Shown: positions 39,625 through 52,665 of the stretch, one piece after another
How positions within the stretch are numbered: position 1 is the first letter of the stretch
Layout: each line of letters starts with the position of its first letter
Assembly (NCBI GenBank): GCA_022316685.1
Contig: JAKJHU010000085.1
Span: forward strand, 2,914,001 to 2,978,000
Source: Progne subis subis
Taxonomy: Eukaryota; Chordata; Aves; Passeriformes; Hirundinidae
Length of the DNA stretch: 64,000 bases
Direction: 5' to 3'
Made by a program: the position numbers and the translations under genes
The notes under the pieces: model-generated
The model's database searches: none
What the model saw: only the letters and a program-made list of their open reading frames with translations
Told to the model about the DNA's origin: nothing

Positions 39625-39905
39625 TACGCCAATAAGCGCCTCGGCACGGATCAGAAGGCATTTCGGAGACGAGCAGGAGATGGGGCCGGTCCTGACAGTG
39701 ACAAATTGGAAGTGCCGGCAGACACAGCGCCCTTCCCGAGGAGCCGGCGAGGAAACGCCGAGTGTCAGCGCTTACAGATGAAACCCGCGGAGCTGCCGCA
39801 GCCCCGCAGCGAATTCCTCCGAGCCACCGCGGCCGGAGCCGGCTCTCGCCGAAATGAGGCTGGCTGCGGGCTCGTTCGGGGAGGGAAACGCGAAAGCCGC
39901 GTTTG
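39625..39905. promoter_or_regulatory. CpG-island-like stretch
   Basis: I count about 33 CpG dinucleotides in roughly 280-300 bases, at or above the number expected from composition. The densest part is 39780-39850. It is a short CpG island by texture and could be a promoter or an unmethylated enhancer. No coding exon is recognised beside it. Confidence 0.45.
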
Positions 39906-40063
39906 TCATGCACCAGTGTCCCCAGCTGGCAGCAGGGATCTGCTTTTAACCCTCTGCTTTCCTCTCCGCACAGCGTCCCAAGGGACGCGCTCCGGGCAAT
40001 GCGTTTTGACCGAGACCCTGACGTTGAGGATTTGATGCTAAAAGGACGTTAAAAGATTTAGCA

Positions 40064-40065
<2 letters not shown>

Positions 40066-40114
<49 letters not shown>

Positions 40115-40200
40115 AAACCAACCTCCCCCCCCAAAAAAAAAACCTAACCAAAAAACCAAAAAAAAACCCCTACAACAACAACAAAAAACCCCCACAAACT
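40066..40200. repeat. A47 run followed by A/C-rich tract
   Basis: A47 at 40066-40112 is followed by about 90 bases composed almost only of A and C, including ACAACAACAACA near 40173. Low-complexity DNA with no recognisable retrotransposon body. Confidence 0.92.
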
Positions 40201-42117
40201 AAGCACAACCAAAAAGACATTTCAAACCCAAAGCTCAGAACACTGCTCCCACTGAAAGACAGTCAGGGATCAGCCGCGGGTCCCATCCCTGACAAAGAAC
40301 AGGGGCACATCTCACCGTGGGAAACTTCAGGACTGTGACTAGACGAGGAAAAGCAAGGAAAGAAAAGCCAAGCTGTGCTGCTGTCAGGGACAAAGGCTGC
40401 TCCAAAGGCACCTGCACTTGCCAGCAGAGCAGAAGGGCCCTTGGCAAAGCCCACAGAGCGCTCCAGAAGCAGAGCTACCTCGCCAGAACACGGATTCCGG
40501 AGCAAACAATGGCTCTTTGTACGGCTAAAACACACCAGATGGCCCGCGGGGTGAGGATCCAAGTTTGAGGATGCACGAAGCCGCTGGAGAGGAGGAGCAG
40601 AGCAAGGCCAGGCTCAGCAAGGGATGCAGAGGTAACGGGCTGCGACATCCCCGCCTGCCTCGACCTCCAAACGCACCCAAAGCCCCAAAAGTGCACTCCA
40701 AAGGGACCCAGGGAAGAAGCAGAGCCTCGAGGAGAGCCGACTGACCAGGCTCTGCAGGGAAACACACCTCTCCTGTCTCACAAAAAGCACAACGTGGGCG
40801 TAGGAAACAGGAGAAAAACCAGCCGAGGCTGATTGCCCGTGTGCTGTGAAGAAAACCTCTCCCAGAGAGGCACCCTGTGTGTGCAACCCCCTGCAACGTG
40901 CACAGCAAGGGGAATTATGCCAAAGTCAGCAGCCTGAAGGGAGGAGAGCCCCAAGCAGTGAGTCAGAGGAAGGGATTTTGCCTATAGATGGTAGAAGCGC
41001 AGCAGAGAGCTGTGGAGGGGGCAGATGGGCGGTGGAAAAGGCCACCACCAGCAGCACCAGATGAGGAGATGGGGGCAGCCACGAAAGCTGAGCTGGGCTG
41101 GAGATCTCTGCATTATGCAAGGCAGTAAAAACTACAGCAGCCCAGCCAAGGGCTGCATTCTGCAGCGCTGCTGTCATCGTCCCAGCGGGCACCATAAACC
41201 ACGGAACGGCAGGGGGAAGGCACAGGCACACGGTGTGAGCAGTGGAAAACCAACAATAACTCACAACCATCGGGATTCGTCAATCAAACGAGCCCAAAGC
41301 TGAAGCGAGTGGTTGCTACAAGGGAAAAACTGAAATTTGTGCCCACAGCTGTTAAAACCCCAGGGAGATCTGCCCTCGGGTTACCAGGGCATCGCTGGGA
41401 GGGATGCAGCATCTCCTGAGCACAAATCAGTGCTGGAAATTGTGGAACTGCAGCCTTAGCTCTGAGGATGTGTGGATTTAACTCTCTGGGGACACCTGGC
41501 ACTGAAAGGTGCCCAGGAGGAGAGCAGCAGCCTCTCCAAGCACAGCAGCAGGACACAAACACGCTGTTTTCAACCCAAAACCACCGGCAGAGCTGCACAG
41601 GGCAGATGTCAGGTGCTGGGCACAGGAGGGTCCCCAGCAGCGGGGTCTGGAGCAGGACCAGCCCCAGGCTGTGTTTCCACTCCTCACATCCAAAGCAGCC
41701 TCTCCAAGGAGTTTCACACTTCCCTCAGCTGCCAAAAACCACACAGGAGCTTGCACCCTCACAGCCCCAGCAGTTCCAGGCCCCCAAGGACAGCAGCACC
41801 CCTCCTCCTTTTTGATCAAGTTGTTCTAAGCGACAAAACTTCCTGTGGATTTGCACCATTTATCCTGGCAGCTCATCCAGGACCACCAAGGGTCCCAACA
41901 CTGCCAGGTGCTGCTGGCATTGCCAGGGGGCAACACAATAAATCTCCTGCAAACCCCCAATTTCTGCCCCTGCCTCGCTTTCCACCCCCAAATCACTCAT
42001 GCTGTGACTTTACCACTGAACTGTTAGGACAGAGGGGAGGAAAAAAACTTCTGGGGATTTATTTCTCTACCCAAAGCTATCCTTTTTGGAGGAGGCCTTA
42101 CATGCCAAGTCCTAACT
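40201..42117. other. Non-coding DNA, no gene seen
   Basis: Moderately GC-rich sequence. A 215-codon plus-strand frame at 41472-42119 has no domain and overlaps open frames in other phases. No exon recognised. Confidence 0.45.
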
Positions 42118-42142
42118 AAAAAAAAAAAAAAAAAAAAAAAAA
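42118..42142. repeat. A25 homopolymer
   Basis: Twenty-five A bases continuing into TAAAATC. Simple repeat. Confidence 0.93.
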
Positions 42143-45100
42143 TAAAATCACATTCATTAGTCAGCTCACTTGGCTGGATCTGTAATAAGAATGCAATAAA
42201 CTTTCCATATGTCTCTGATAAACTAGACAGCTTAAGTTATGAGTAGAAAAAGGCATCAATTTTTAAAATGTCAAAATTTGCCACGAGCCTCGGGCCAAGC
42301 ACTTGTTCCTAACGAGATGGTGGAAAGAGTCAGCTCCAAGTTTAGAGACAAAAGGGCTGGAGCAGGACACGCCAGCTCAGCACTCCTGGCTCCTTTTAAA
42401 GCCCTTGCTTTCCCCAGCAGTGTCCGTGGCGAGCTCCTTCCCCTGGCGCTGGCAGCCGGCTCTCCCTGCTCCCAAAGCCCATCCCAGCACGGGCGGGAGG
42501 CACTGCTGACCCTGCCAGGACACCCTGAGGAACAAACTTTGTGTTCCCAGGGTGGGACTCTACACTTTGCCAACTCTACACTTTGCCCTCCAGCCCCGGG
42601 GATTTGATGCCTTTACACTGACACCGTCCCAGTGCAGGAAGCAGGGAGACAATGACCTCTTCTCAGGCTGACACGTGTCCAGGGTCACTGCTCTGAGCTC
42701 AGCTCTGATGAACCCCAGCGGCTGCACCCCTCTGGGAAAGGGTCTTGAGGAGTTCTGACACCTCTGGGTCCCACCCAAACTTACTCTGCTGGTCAGTCAC
42801 ACACAGCCAGGGTGGAGATCTGTCCCCTGCCACACCCCTGATGCTGAACCCTGGGGATGAGCAGTTCGAGGGATGGGGCAAACCTTCAGCGTGTCCCCTG
42901 AGGGCCAAAGCTCATTTTGAGCCCACCGGGGATGGATCCCATGGATGCAGAGTGGGGCTGTGGGGTTTCCAGTCAGTGCAGGGGACAGCAGCTGCTCCCC
43001 AGCCCCACACAAGCTCTGGGGTGGCAGGAGCAGGCTGAGGCTGATCTATAAATATTTTGCAACCTGTCCTCCTTGCAGGTAGGCACGGAGCTGGCCTCCA
43101 CCCGGGGGTGAATCCGAGCGAACCCGGCAGAGTGATGGGCTTTCAGCGCTTTAATTACAAAGCAGTAGGCGAGAACAGCCCGCCTGATGTTCAGCAGGAA
43201 ATTGAACCGCACCAGCACAGCAGATATATCCCTGCGCGGCTCCCCTAGCAACTCCGGGAATGTTTCCAAATTCCTGCACCATTAACATTTAAGGAATCGT
43301 CTCTGAACTCCGGTAGTTAAACAGCGAGGAGAAACAAGACGCTGTAAATGGATTTGTTCGGTGGAGGTCACTTACTGAAGGGGCCGTTTAAATCAGGGCT
43401 TGCTGCTGCACACTGACAGCAAAGGTCTACCCCAAAGCACTTGGTCATTTCAAGTTTCCCACCTACCCTTGTACTCTTTGACCACTCTCAGGCCACGGCG
43501 ATATCTCATGGTCGTGCCCTCCCACGGCACAGAGTGAAGGTGACGGGGCACAGAGCGAGAGCTCTGCTGCTTGTGCCCACCCTGAGCTGGCCCTGGTGGG
43601 CACATCCCAAATTCCTGGTGGATCAGACCGCTCCCACCTACAGCCAGCACCGATGGGAAGGGGCTGCAAGCAGCAGTGGGTGGCACAGGCAGCCCCCATC
43701 CCCAGCACAGACCCAAAAATCACCTCCTGCCCCTCCCCTGGCTCCTCCTGACGCTGCACCAGGAGACAGCTCGATGCTGTGGGCAGGAAAATAACGCCGT
43801 GATTGATTTATTTCCCCACACACAGCCGTCTGACATCTTTATTGGTGCTTGCAGCAGGCGCAGGAGCAGCGCTGCACACGCAGACCCTGGCAGGAAACCG
43901 AGATCCTCCAACGCCCGGTGCTCCAGGGGCTCAGGCTGCCCCAGCACCCCTCACCCGGCAGGAATCATTTCCTGCCCAAATCACCCTCCGGAGCTCCCTG
44001 TGCCCCAGCCCGGGTGCGCAGCCACAGGGCAAGGCTTGCCTCTGGTTTTGTTCTCCAGTGCCCACCTCACCCTGGAGTTTGGCCCCTTTCTGAGGGTGAG
44101 TAGATGGTTGAAATTGTCCCTTTTCAAACAAGCCGGAGCTCCCCAGCCTCAGAGCTCAACACCAGCCCAGAAGATGCAGTTTCTTCCCTCCCCTCTTTTA
44201 GTTAACCTGCCCAATGCTACACAAGTGTAATTACAGTAATGAGCTTCCTGATTCAGTGTCCTCAGTCCCAGACTGAGAACCAGTCCTGCCTCCACTGGCC
44301 CTCTTGCAAACACATGGATTTGGGGATCTCAATTGAAGAATCTAATTTAATTTTTATATATATTTTTTCCCCTAAGGCTGGGTCTGTTGTGGTGCAAGCT
44401 GCTGGGAAGCACAACCCAGTCACTCCCCAAACCATTCCACCTCTTAAAGGAGTTTTCCACAGCCCCTGCCCCTTCCTACTGGCAGCAAATGAGAGAGAAC
44501 AGTACAAACCCGACCAAAAGGTGCCCCCTGTCCTGGCTGAGCCCTGTCCACGCACCCAGCAGGACACAATGGCCCTGCCCAACCCATCTGAGCTGGTCAG
44601 ACACATCTGGGAGTCATTGGGAGGGAGACCCGGAACACCCAGAGCTTCAAAAGGCAGGATCTGCACCCAAAATCCCACGTCCATCCCAGTGCTTGTCCTG
44701 ACTCAAGCTGCTGACAGCCTCCCAGTGCAAAATGCTGCACTGGAGGATTCACAGCACCAATAAACTGAGTAAAGTGCTCGTCTGGACACAGCCTGCTGCC
44801 ATGGGGCTTGGGTCCCCTCAGAGTAGTGCCAGGAGCCTGTGATTTAAGAGTATGTAATTTTTTAGTTTACAGTAAGTTTAAGAGCGTATAATGAGCCAAA
44901 ATCACCTCCAATTAGTTCTGGGACCACCCTGTGCATGAAAGAGTTTCGCTCCAGGCTGATGGCCCTGCCTCTCCTGCAAAAGGCAGGGAATTGTGGAGAG
45001 CACAGGGGGAGAGGGGACTGTCCCCTCTCAGGTCTCACAGACCTTGCTCAGAAAACCAGAGCTGACATTTGGAGACACAAAGCACTTGTGCTCCTCCGCA

Positions 45101-45889
45101 GCCCAAATGTTTGCTGGATGTGTAAATTCTCTCCACTAACAAATCCAGGAGAAAAAAGAAAAAAAAAAAAAAAAGAGATAAATCCTGAAAGAGTTCACGC
45201 ACACCCTCCTGAGACTTTTGTTTCAAGTCTAATTGCCACTTACATGTATTCAATTCCAAGTGTTGACATCACGATTTCTCCCGAGGCAAACAGAGGACGG
45301 GAGGCAGAGGCTGCTCCTGTCCCCAGCCCAGAGCAGCAGTGTCAGACACTGAAAACCAGCAGTGATTTTCCCAGCCCTTTGTGGGTGCCAGGGATGGGGC
45401 TGAGGCTGCCCCAGATCCACAGACATTCCCCACGTCTGTATTTATACCCAGCAGTATTTCAATAAATGAACGAAGCCCTGCACAAGCCCAGCCCCACTGT
45501 TGAGGAGGGAAGCCCAAACCCTTCTAAAGCAGCGTGAACCTGGGCTGGGAGCAGCTCTGAGATCAGCCCTGCACGGTAAATGGACAAGCAGCTCTCCTGC
45601 AGCAGCAGCAGCAAGGCAAGCACAGCCCCAGAGCACACCCTGGCCAGGCAGAGCCAGCCCACACACAGCCCTGCTCACCTCTGGAAGGAAAATTCCCACC
45701 TGGTGATGCACAGTCCAGCACTCCTGGATTCGCTGTTATCCATTTGCACAAGCCCAAATCCCCGTGGTCAATAGAGCTGCAGGAGAGCCCATCACTCAGG
45801 CACGGTGATGCACTGGCATCAATCACCAGGCACAGCAGAAATAAAAGCACCGAAATATTGTTGTTCCAGGATTAATGCCTCTAGCTGCG
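42143..45889. other. Non-coding DNA, no gene seen
   Basis: Mixed sequence with AT-rich text at about 42143-42260 and 44835-44905, an A run near 45158 and a short (AGC)n tract at about 45600-45613. No exon, transposon or long repeat recognised. Confidence 0.45.
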
Positions 45890-46050
45890 AAAACAAACGT
45901 CCCAGACCTGCCTCAACATTCGTTTTTGATAAATGATTTGACTTCACCTTGACGCTCCTGTAGCGGCGGGAGACCATTATCCTGAGACAATGTTTTATTC
46001 TATTGACATTATCTCTTAATTATAATGTGAGGGATATCAGAGAGAGCAGG
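45890..46050. promoter_or_regulatory. AT-rich block, candidate conserved non-coding element
   Basis: A compact AT-rich stretch with ATTGACATTATCTCTTAAT near 46003 and TAATTATAAT near 46018, non-repetitive and with no reading frame. It lies about 800 bases left of a CpG-island-like stretch. Function unknown. Confidence 0.3.
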
Positions 46051-46707
46051 AGCCCACCAATTCCTCAGGCAGAGTTTCTGTAGTTTCTCCTGTCAGGATC
46101 TCTGGGGGAGGTTTGTTACAGCAGTTCAATGATCTGCTCCAGTCCAGCCTGCAAAGGGGACCCTGACCCCCAAAGAGATGATTTTATCCAGTAGCAAAAG
46201 ACTGCTGGCCTGGTTTCTTTTTTTTTTTTTTCCCACCCTTTTTAATTTCCAGAGAGCTTTTCAGAAAGACAGAAAGGTCGCTTGCATATTTTAAACCGAG
46301 ATTTTTAGCAAGATTCAAAAGGGATTTGGCATTTACTATACGTCACTTAACATTCAGATGCAATTTTTGGAAGGGATCACAAACCTTATGCTTTGAGGCA
46401 TCCTGCCAGTTGCTAACTACTGGCAGGAGACTGACGAGGTGAGTTATGTGCTCACCTGTGCTATTTTGGGGTTGTTTTTCCCCACCAGAAGCCTCCACGA
46501 GCAGGCAGAACCCGGACAGCGCTGTTCAGATGTCAGCCCATGCTCCGGGGCTGTCAGCGGCCCGATTGGCACGAATTGTTCGAAAGGCTTTGTTTTACAA
46601 AACCGTTCTGCAAGGCAGAGAATAAACAAGGCGGCGGGGAACCAAAGCCCTGAATCACAGCAAACATCCCTGCTCCTTCCCGAGAGCCCATGGAAGGGAG
46701 GAGGAAA

Positions 46708-46716
<9 letters not shown>
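46051..46716. other. Non-coding DNA, no gene seen
   Basis: Mixed sequence, AT-rich at about 46235-46440, with a T12-type run near 46218. No exon recognised. Confidence 0.4.

Positions 46717-46767
<51 letters not shown>
46717..46767. repeat. A51 homopolymer
   Basis: Fifty-one A bases, preceded by an A9 run and TTT. A chance frame (46439-46855) reads through it as polylysine and is not a gene. Confidence 0.93.
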
Positions 46768-46771
<4 letters not shown>

Positions 46772-46829
46772 AGCAGTCAGCGTTTTAAATATTTAAACCG
46801 AGCCAAATTAATTAAGTTTCCAGAGAGAC

Positions 46830-47290
46830 CGGCGGGGCGCTTTGGGGCGGGATGAGCAGGGGTGGGTGCCACCATCCCGGCGGCGCTGGCACCGCCGGAG
46901 GTGCCCAGCATGGCAACAGGGCCGGGCAGGTAAAACCAGCCGGGACACGCTCAGGAGAGCGGGATCACAGCGGGAGGATGGAGCTCACGGTGACATCTTC
47001 ATCCCCACCGGCCGCGGCGGTGACAGAGCCGCCAGCCCCCGAGCGCTCGGGGCCGGAGCAATTAGCGGCGGCCCGAAGGCGCAGGGAGCGGCGGCTGTGC
47101 CGCAGCCACACACGCTGGCAGCTGGGGACATCCTGCAATTACCCAGGGCTCTGGCAGCGACACAGCCATGGGGACAGAGCCGCGGCTCAGCCCCGCTCGC
47201 TGCTCTCGCAATCCTGTCGTGCCCAGCTCCGCGTCAGCAGCTGGAAACCGGAGCGTGAAGCTCTCCGCAGGGAGCATGTGTTGATTTGTT
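46830..47290. promoter_or_regulatory. CpG island, candidate promoter
   Basis: This is the clearest CpG island in the window: about 40 CpGs by hand count in some 460 bases, with very high G+C, starting abruptly after an AT-rich segment. Bird CpG islands usually mark transcription starts. I recognise no exon here. By synteny with other amniotes the neighbour on this side of SCARB1 should be NCOR2 in the same orientation, so an upstream NCOR2 promoter or a non-coding RNA start are the ideas to test. Both are inference. Confidence 0.5.
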
Positions 47291-50200
47291 TCACGATTTC
47301 CATTAATTACCAGGTAAATGAGATCCCTGCACACTCCTTGGGCACCTCGCCTCATCTGTTCGGGCTGTGACAGCTGCTGGAGCAGTAAGTATGTTTTCAT
47401 CACATGATGCCTGGCAGCGCATCCTCTCCTCGCTCTGACCTCCAGAGTCATCCCATCTGCTTTATTTCAGCATCCCGCCCTGGAATTTGTTCTCAGCAGC
47501 TAAAAACCCATCTCAGCGCAGGCGGGAGGGGCTCTGAGCCCCCGAGGCTTCATTTAGCAGGGGGAAAGGACCTCGGAGCCTGGCTGCAGTTTTTGGGCCA
47601 GTGACACCCAGAGCACTGATTTTGGGGCCTGGCACAGGGCTCACATCAGGCTGAGCTGCTGTACACAAGGAACCGAGCAGATCAATCCTGGTGCCTCCAG
47701 CTTTCCCCGTGAAACCTTTCCTGGAGAGCCAATTAACAGCACCTAGAGCCTGCTCGGCTGCTCCTAATTTGTAATTAAAGTCAAGCCACAGCTGAGAAAT
47801 AGCAACCTTTGAGGGGAGGCAATGGGGAAGAGGGAAATAATCTTCGATTTATGACAAGGGAGAGAGCCGCAGCCTGGCTGCAAGAGGGAATCACACAGGT
47901 CCCACGGCTTGGAGCCCTATTGACCAGCGGGGGCCGGAGGGGAGGCAGAGCCCCTTCCCTGTCCCGGGAAATTCCAGGCATGGAAAGCAAACTGAGTAGG
48001 GCAGGGGGTGCAGAAGACGCCGCAGGGCAGCCCCAGGAGCACCCAGACCGAGGCACACGGCTGGAAGGCACCAAACCCATCCCCAAACTGCATCCCTCGA
48101 GGGGAGCATCCTGCTCCAGTCCCACATGGAAACACCCTTAGGAGCCGGGCACCCTCGCAGCCTGCTGCCCACGGCCACCCCCGGGCAGAAGGCTGCAGTT
48201 CCCATTTCACAGGGATGGTTTTTCTGGGGCACGGGCAGGTTTGGGGTGCCGTGGAGGGATGGGACACGCTCTTACCCCGTGATGTGACACACATGCCCCA
48301 GTGGTTTACAGACACAGAGAGAGCCTGCAGCACGCTGGGCTTTCGAGGATGACTTAACACGGGATGAAGTAGATCAAATGTAAATGGGTGGATGGCATGT
48401 GAACCACTCCAGCCAGCCAGGGCTGCTGAACCCTCTTCGAAACAGGGAAATGTAGCTTCAGGTCATTTATTTGTTGGGGCACTGAGGAGAGCAGGGCGGT
48501 ATTCATGAGCTGGAGAAAATCCACGAGGTCTCCAGGGCTGCACCCTGCCAGGACGCTGAGAGCTGTCCAGGTGGGGAGGGGTCACCTCCTCCAGAGCCCC
48601 CAAACTATTCCCATCAGGGCATGAAAATTCAACTTACAAACACAGCAGCTTCTGGAGAGGGGGGAGCACAGCCATGAGGTGCCCGGCAGTGACTGCCCCT
48701 TGTTCTCTGGGGGCAGAGGAGCTGTCTGGTGACCCACAGGGGATCCCCCACACCCCTCCAGCACATCTGGAGCAGCCCTGCTGCGAGGGAGGGGACCGAG
48801 TTACCAACGCCAGCAATTCCTGTTTGCTGAAGCAGCGCTCAGAAAAACCCCTAATCGCCATTTATTTTTGTCATCGCTGGAGGTGGTTTTACTGCTCCTC
48901 GTGGCATCCAGAGCTCTGGAAACACAGCGCTCCCGAGGGAGATCGCTGAGAGAGAGGCTCTCTGTGCGGGGACACTTAATGCAGATAAGAGCCAGGGGCT
49001 GTGAACCTGGAAAACACCAACTTCCAGCCCCGGATGTTCCCATGGATCTGCTCCGCTCCGGTTACTACAAAAATGGCCCCAAGCCAGAGACTGACTTGGA
49101 AAAGCAGAGGAAGTCTGCAGCGAGGGGGAGAGGGAAATTCCTTGAAATGCTGTCTTTGGGGATGGAGCTGCAGTCGCTGGAAATTCCTTCCCTGGAAGCT
49201 CAGCTGCAAAGCTCAGCTCTCCCAGGCCCGAGCGGTGCCCATGCTCTGGGCTGTGAGTGGGGGACACGGTGCCCCAAAAGCCCCCAGCTCATGGGCACCA
49301 GGTGAAGCCTCCTGTCCGTGGCACTGCTCGCTCAGGAGGCAATTCCCTACAGGAACCGGTCCAGATAGAAAAGACAGAAAGCAGCTGGGGCACCTTGGGA
49401 GGTGAGGTTTTTAAGAGTGCTACAGACAATGTTATTACACCCAGAAATGCGGCTGGACACACGCAGGAACGCTCAGCAGCAACACCCACAGGGGCAGACA
49501 GGGAGGATGGGAACCAGGCAGGCAGCCCTTGGGGGTTCCCTGATTGAAGATTGGCTCCACCTGAGGAGACAACCTTCATCAACAACCCTGTGGGGCTGGC
49601 AAAGCCCCTGATCTGCTATCAGCTGCTGGGGACGGTCCCTGGTGCTGCAGAACCCATAAAACAGCTAGAGAAGGGCCAGGGACGGCTCTCAGACACCACA
49701 AATATCCAAAACAGCATCTTATACCATCAGCATCAAATCTGAAGGCAGTTCATATCCGGGAAAATTAGGAACTTACAAAAGGAGGAAAACAATAAACATT
49801 TTTTAAAAAGAAATTCCTCTGAAATAGCATCACATGCCTCTGTCCTAACCCCCAGGAACCACGGGCTGAGGGACCAAACCTCGTTCCTGCAGGGACTGAT
49901 AGCACCATTTGGTATCAATTTTCCATCTGACTGCTCCTTTTTAGGAATTGTTTCTCTTGCTCGCAGGGAGCACGGGTCCGAGCTGGCTGCACACCGCCAC
50001 TCCCAGCCCCACAGGCTCAGACTGCAGTGGGATTTCCCTGCTGCAATGTGGGCATTTCCCTACAGGAATGCACGGAGAAGGAAAGCAGGGATTCCACGGG
50101 GGCTGCAGCCTGGCTTATCCCCACAGAGCCAAGGCCTGGCACACAAACAGCCACGGGAAGGTGGCACCAGGGTGACTTGGGAAGCCTCGTGCCCACGGCA

Positions 50201-51960
50201 GCAAGAGTGGAACATCCCAAAGGGATGCTCTGTGCCAGGGGCCCTCACTGCCAGCATACAGGGGCGACTCAGTAAAAACAACAGCTCAAAGCAAGAGGTA
50301 CAGTGGGTTTGTTTCCCTTTTTGAAGGGCAGGAGAATTTCTGGCAGCCCTGGGTGGAGGAGCTTGTGCAGGGACAGGCTCATTCCCAGAAACAGTCCAGC
50401 CCTAACTCCGGTGACTGGCAAGGCAATAAAATAAAGCTCCTGTGTCCTCCTGAGCACCGCCCGTGCCAGCACTGCAGCACCACCAGCTCCAGAGCACACC
50501 AAGCAGGAGCTGCAGGCAGCACAGAGCCCCAGACACAGCCTGAGAGCGGAGCACGCCTGAACCCCGGGTTGCACACAGGAGGGTGATGGGTTTAAGCTGC
50601 ACATCCCTGTGCAGGGCCTGAATCCTGCACCATGGAGCCTCCAAGAGAGAATTAAACCCCAGCAGCCCAGGAAAACCCTGCAGTGCCCAGGCACAGCCCA
50701 GGCTCCCCTCCAAAACCACACGAGCTGCTTGTCTCCTGTCCAGCTCCTTTCCTCCAGAGAGAGAGGGTCATTGTGGCCAAATGCAAGAGAAACCAGGTAC
50801 CACGGGTCACTTCAGCTCCTGCCTGGATTTTGAGCCCTGCAGCCCCACACTGCAGGGTACCCTACAGCTTCCAGGAAGAAAAACAACTCCCCATCAAACG
50901 TCACCCCTACAACCACAGCAGTTACACATTGCTTTGTTTGTTTCTTGGGTTTTTTAAGCCATAGAAGCAAGAACTCTGTTCACAATCACAACATCAACTT
51001 CACTCACTGTCCTGCAGCACTGAGGGACACGGTCACTGCTGGAGAAGTCTTGTGTGCAGGAGACCAGAGCTCAGGAAAGGAGCTGGACATGAGGATGAGG
51101 AGGAGCAGAGCAAACACACACCGAAGCAGAGAGCTGCTGGAGCTCAAATCAGAGCTTGTACTGCCCAACAGGGGTTTAACCCATCAGAGCTAACGAGGAA
51201 CACCTGTGAGCAACGAGGCACAGGTGGAGGGGATAACAGAAATTCCTCCTGGTGTAGGGGGGCTAAACCATCTCCTCACCTCTGCAGCCCCAGAGGATGG
51301 CCAGGCTGGGGGTGCCTGGGGAAAAGTGGCATAGGGATGGATACAGGGAATGGGAAAAGCCCTGTGCTGTGTTTATAAAAGCACCCTACCCCCAGCGTGG
51401 ATGGAGAGGGCTGTGCAATCTCTTTTCTCTCTTCCAGAGGACACAGTGGAGCCTCTGTCACACTGAGGCCTGACACTTCCCCCTGGGTGATGAAGTGCCT
51501 CGTGGATGGAGATGACTCCTTCATTTCCCATGGCTGTGCCAGCCCGGGTGAAAGGCGGCTCCCAGGGCTCTGTGCAGTAAATCGAGATCGTTGGGATGAT
51601 AACTGAGCCTGTGGGGGCCGATTAAAATCCTCGGGAGAGGGTGAAGGGCTTCAGCCTGACCTGGCACAGGGGAGGGAGGTGCTGCACCGGGGCGCTGGGG
51701 CTGTGACAGCCCTGAACGCTGTGTACGAAGGGAGCTGGCAGGGGACAGTGAGTCAGGGCCAGGGAAGGACTCGAGCTTGTGAGGAGCATCTTAAAAAGAG
51801 TTGGAAAATTCGCAAGCAGCCGACAAGGTGATTGAAGTACAGAGGGAAAACAACCGGAGCTGTGTGCTGATGGACAGACACATGGCCGGGGTTCAGGGCA
51901 GGGGATCAGTGCCCAGCATCTCTGACTGTGCCCCGGGGCCTGCTGTCCTCCAGGATCAAA
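47291..51960. other. Non-coding DNA, no gene seen
   Basis: Moderately GC-rich sequence. No recognisable exon, transposon or tandem array. Open frames of up to 172 codons have no domains. Confidence 0.45.
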
Positions 51961-52665
51961 CCCCTGTCCTTCTGTCCCCTGTCCCTCTGTCCCTGTCCCC
52001 CTGGTCCCTCTATTCCCTGTCTCTCTGTCCCTCTATCTGTCCCTGTGTCCCCTGGTCCCTCTGTTCCCCTGTCCCTCTGTCCCTGTCTCTGTCCCTCTAT
52101 CTGTCCCCGTGTCCCTGTGTGCCTGTGTCCCTGTGTCCCTCTGTCCCTCTGTCCCCCTGTCCCTCTGTGTCCCCGTGTCCCTGTGTCCCTGTGTCCCCAT
52201 TCCCCTGTGTCCCCCTGTCCCCGTGTCCCCCTGTCCCTGTGTCGCTGTGTCCCTGTGTCCCTGTGTCCCCCGTGTCCCTGTGTCCCCCTGTCCCTCTGTC
52301 CCAGTGTCCCCCTGTCCCCCTGTCCCTGTGTCCCCCTGTCCCTGTGTCCCCCCGTCCCCCTGTCCCCCTGTCCCTGTGTCCCCCTGTCCCTCTGTCCCCC
52401 TGTCCCTCTGTCCCCCTCTCCCTGTACCCCTGTCCCTCTGTCCCCCTGTCCCCCTGTCCCCCTGTCCCTGTCCCCCTGTCCCTGTCCCCCTGTCCCCGTG
52501 TCCCCCTGTCCCTGTCCCCGTGTCCCTGTCCCCGTGTCCCTGTCCCTGTCCCCGTGTCCCTGTCCCTGTCCCCCTGTCCCTGTCCCCGTGTCCCTGTCCC
52601 CCTGTCCCTGTCCCTCTGTCCCCCTGTCCCCCTGTCCCTGTCCCCGGTCCCTCCCCGGTCCCGCA
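51961..52665. repeat. TGTCCC-type minisatellite, about 700 bp
   Basis: An array of short 6-9 bp units, mainly CTGTCC plus one to three C, with variants CTCTGTCC and CCGTGTCC. The plus strand is almost entirely pyrimidine with regular G; the minus strand is runs of three to five G separated by ACA or ACAC. No unit has a stop codon in any phase, so all six frames remain open for hundreds of bases and give meaningless frames of 190-370 codons. The unit length varies too much for one period. Confidence 0.97.
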
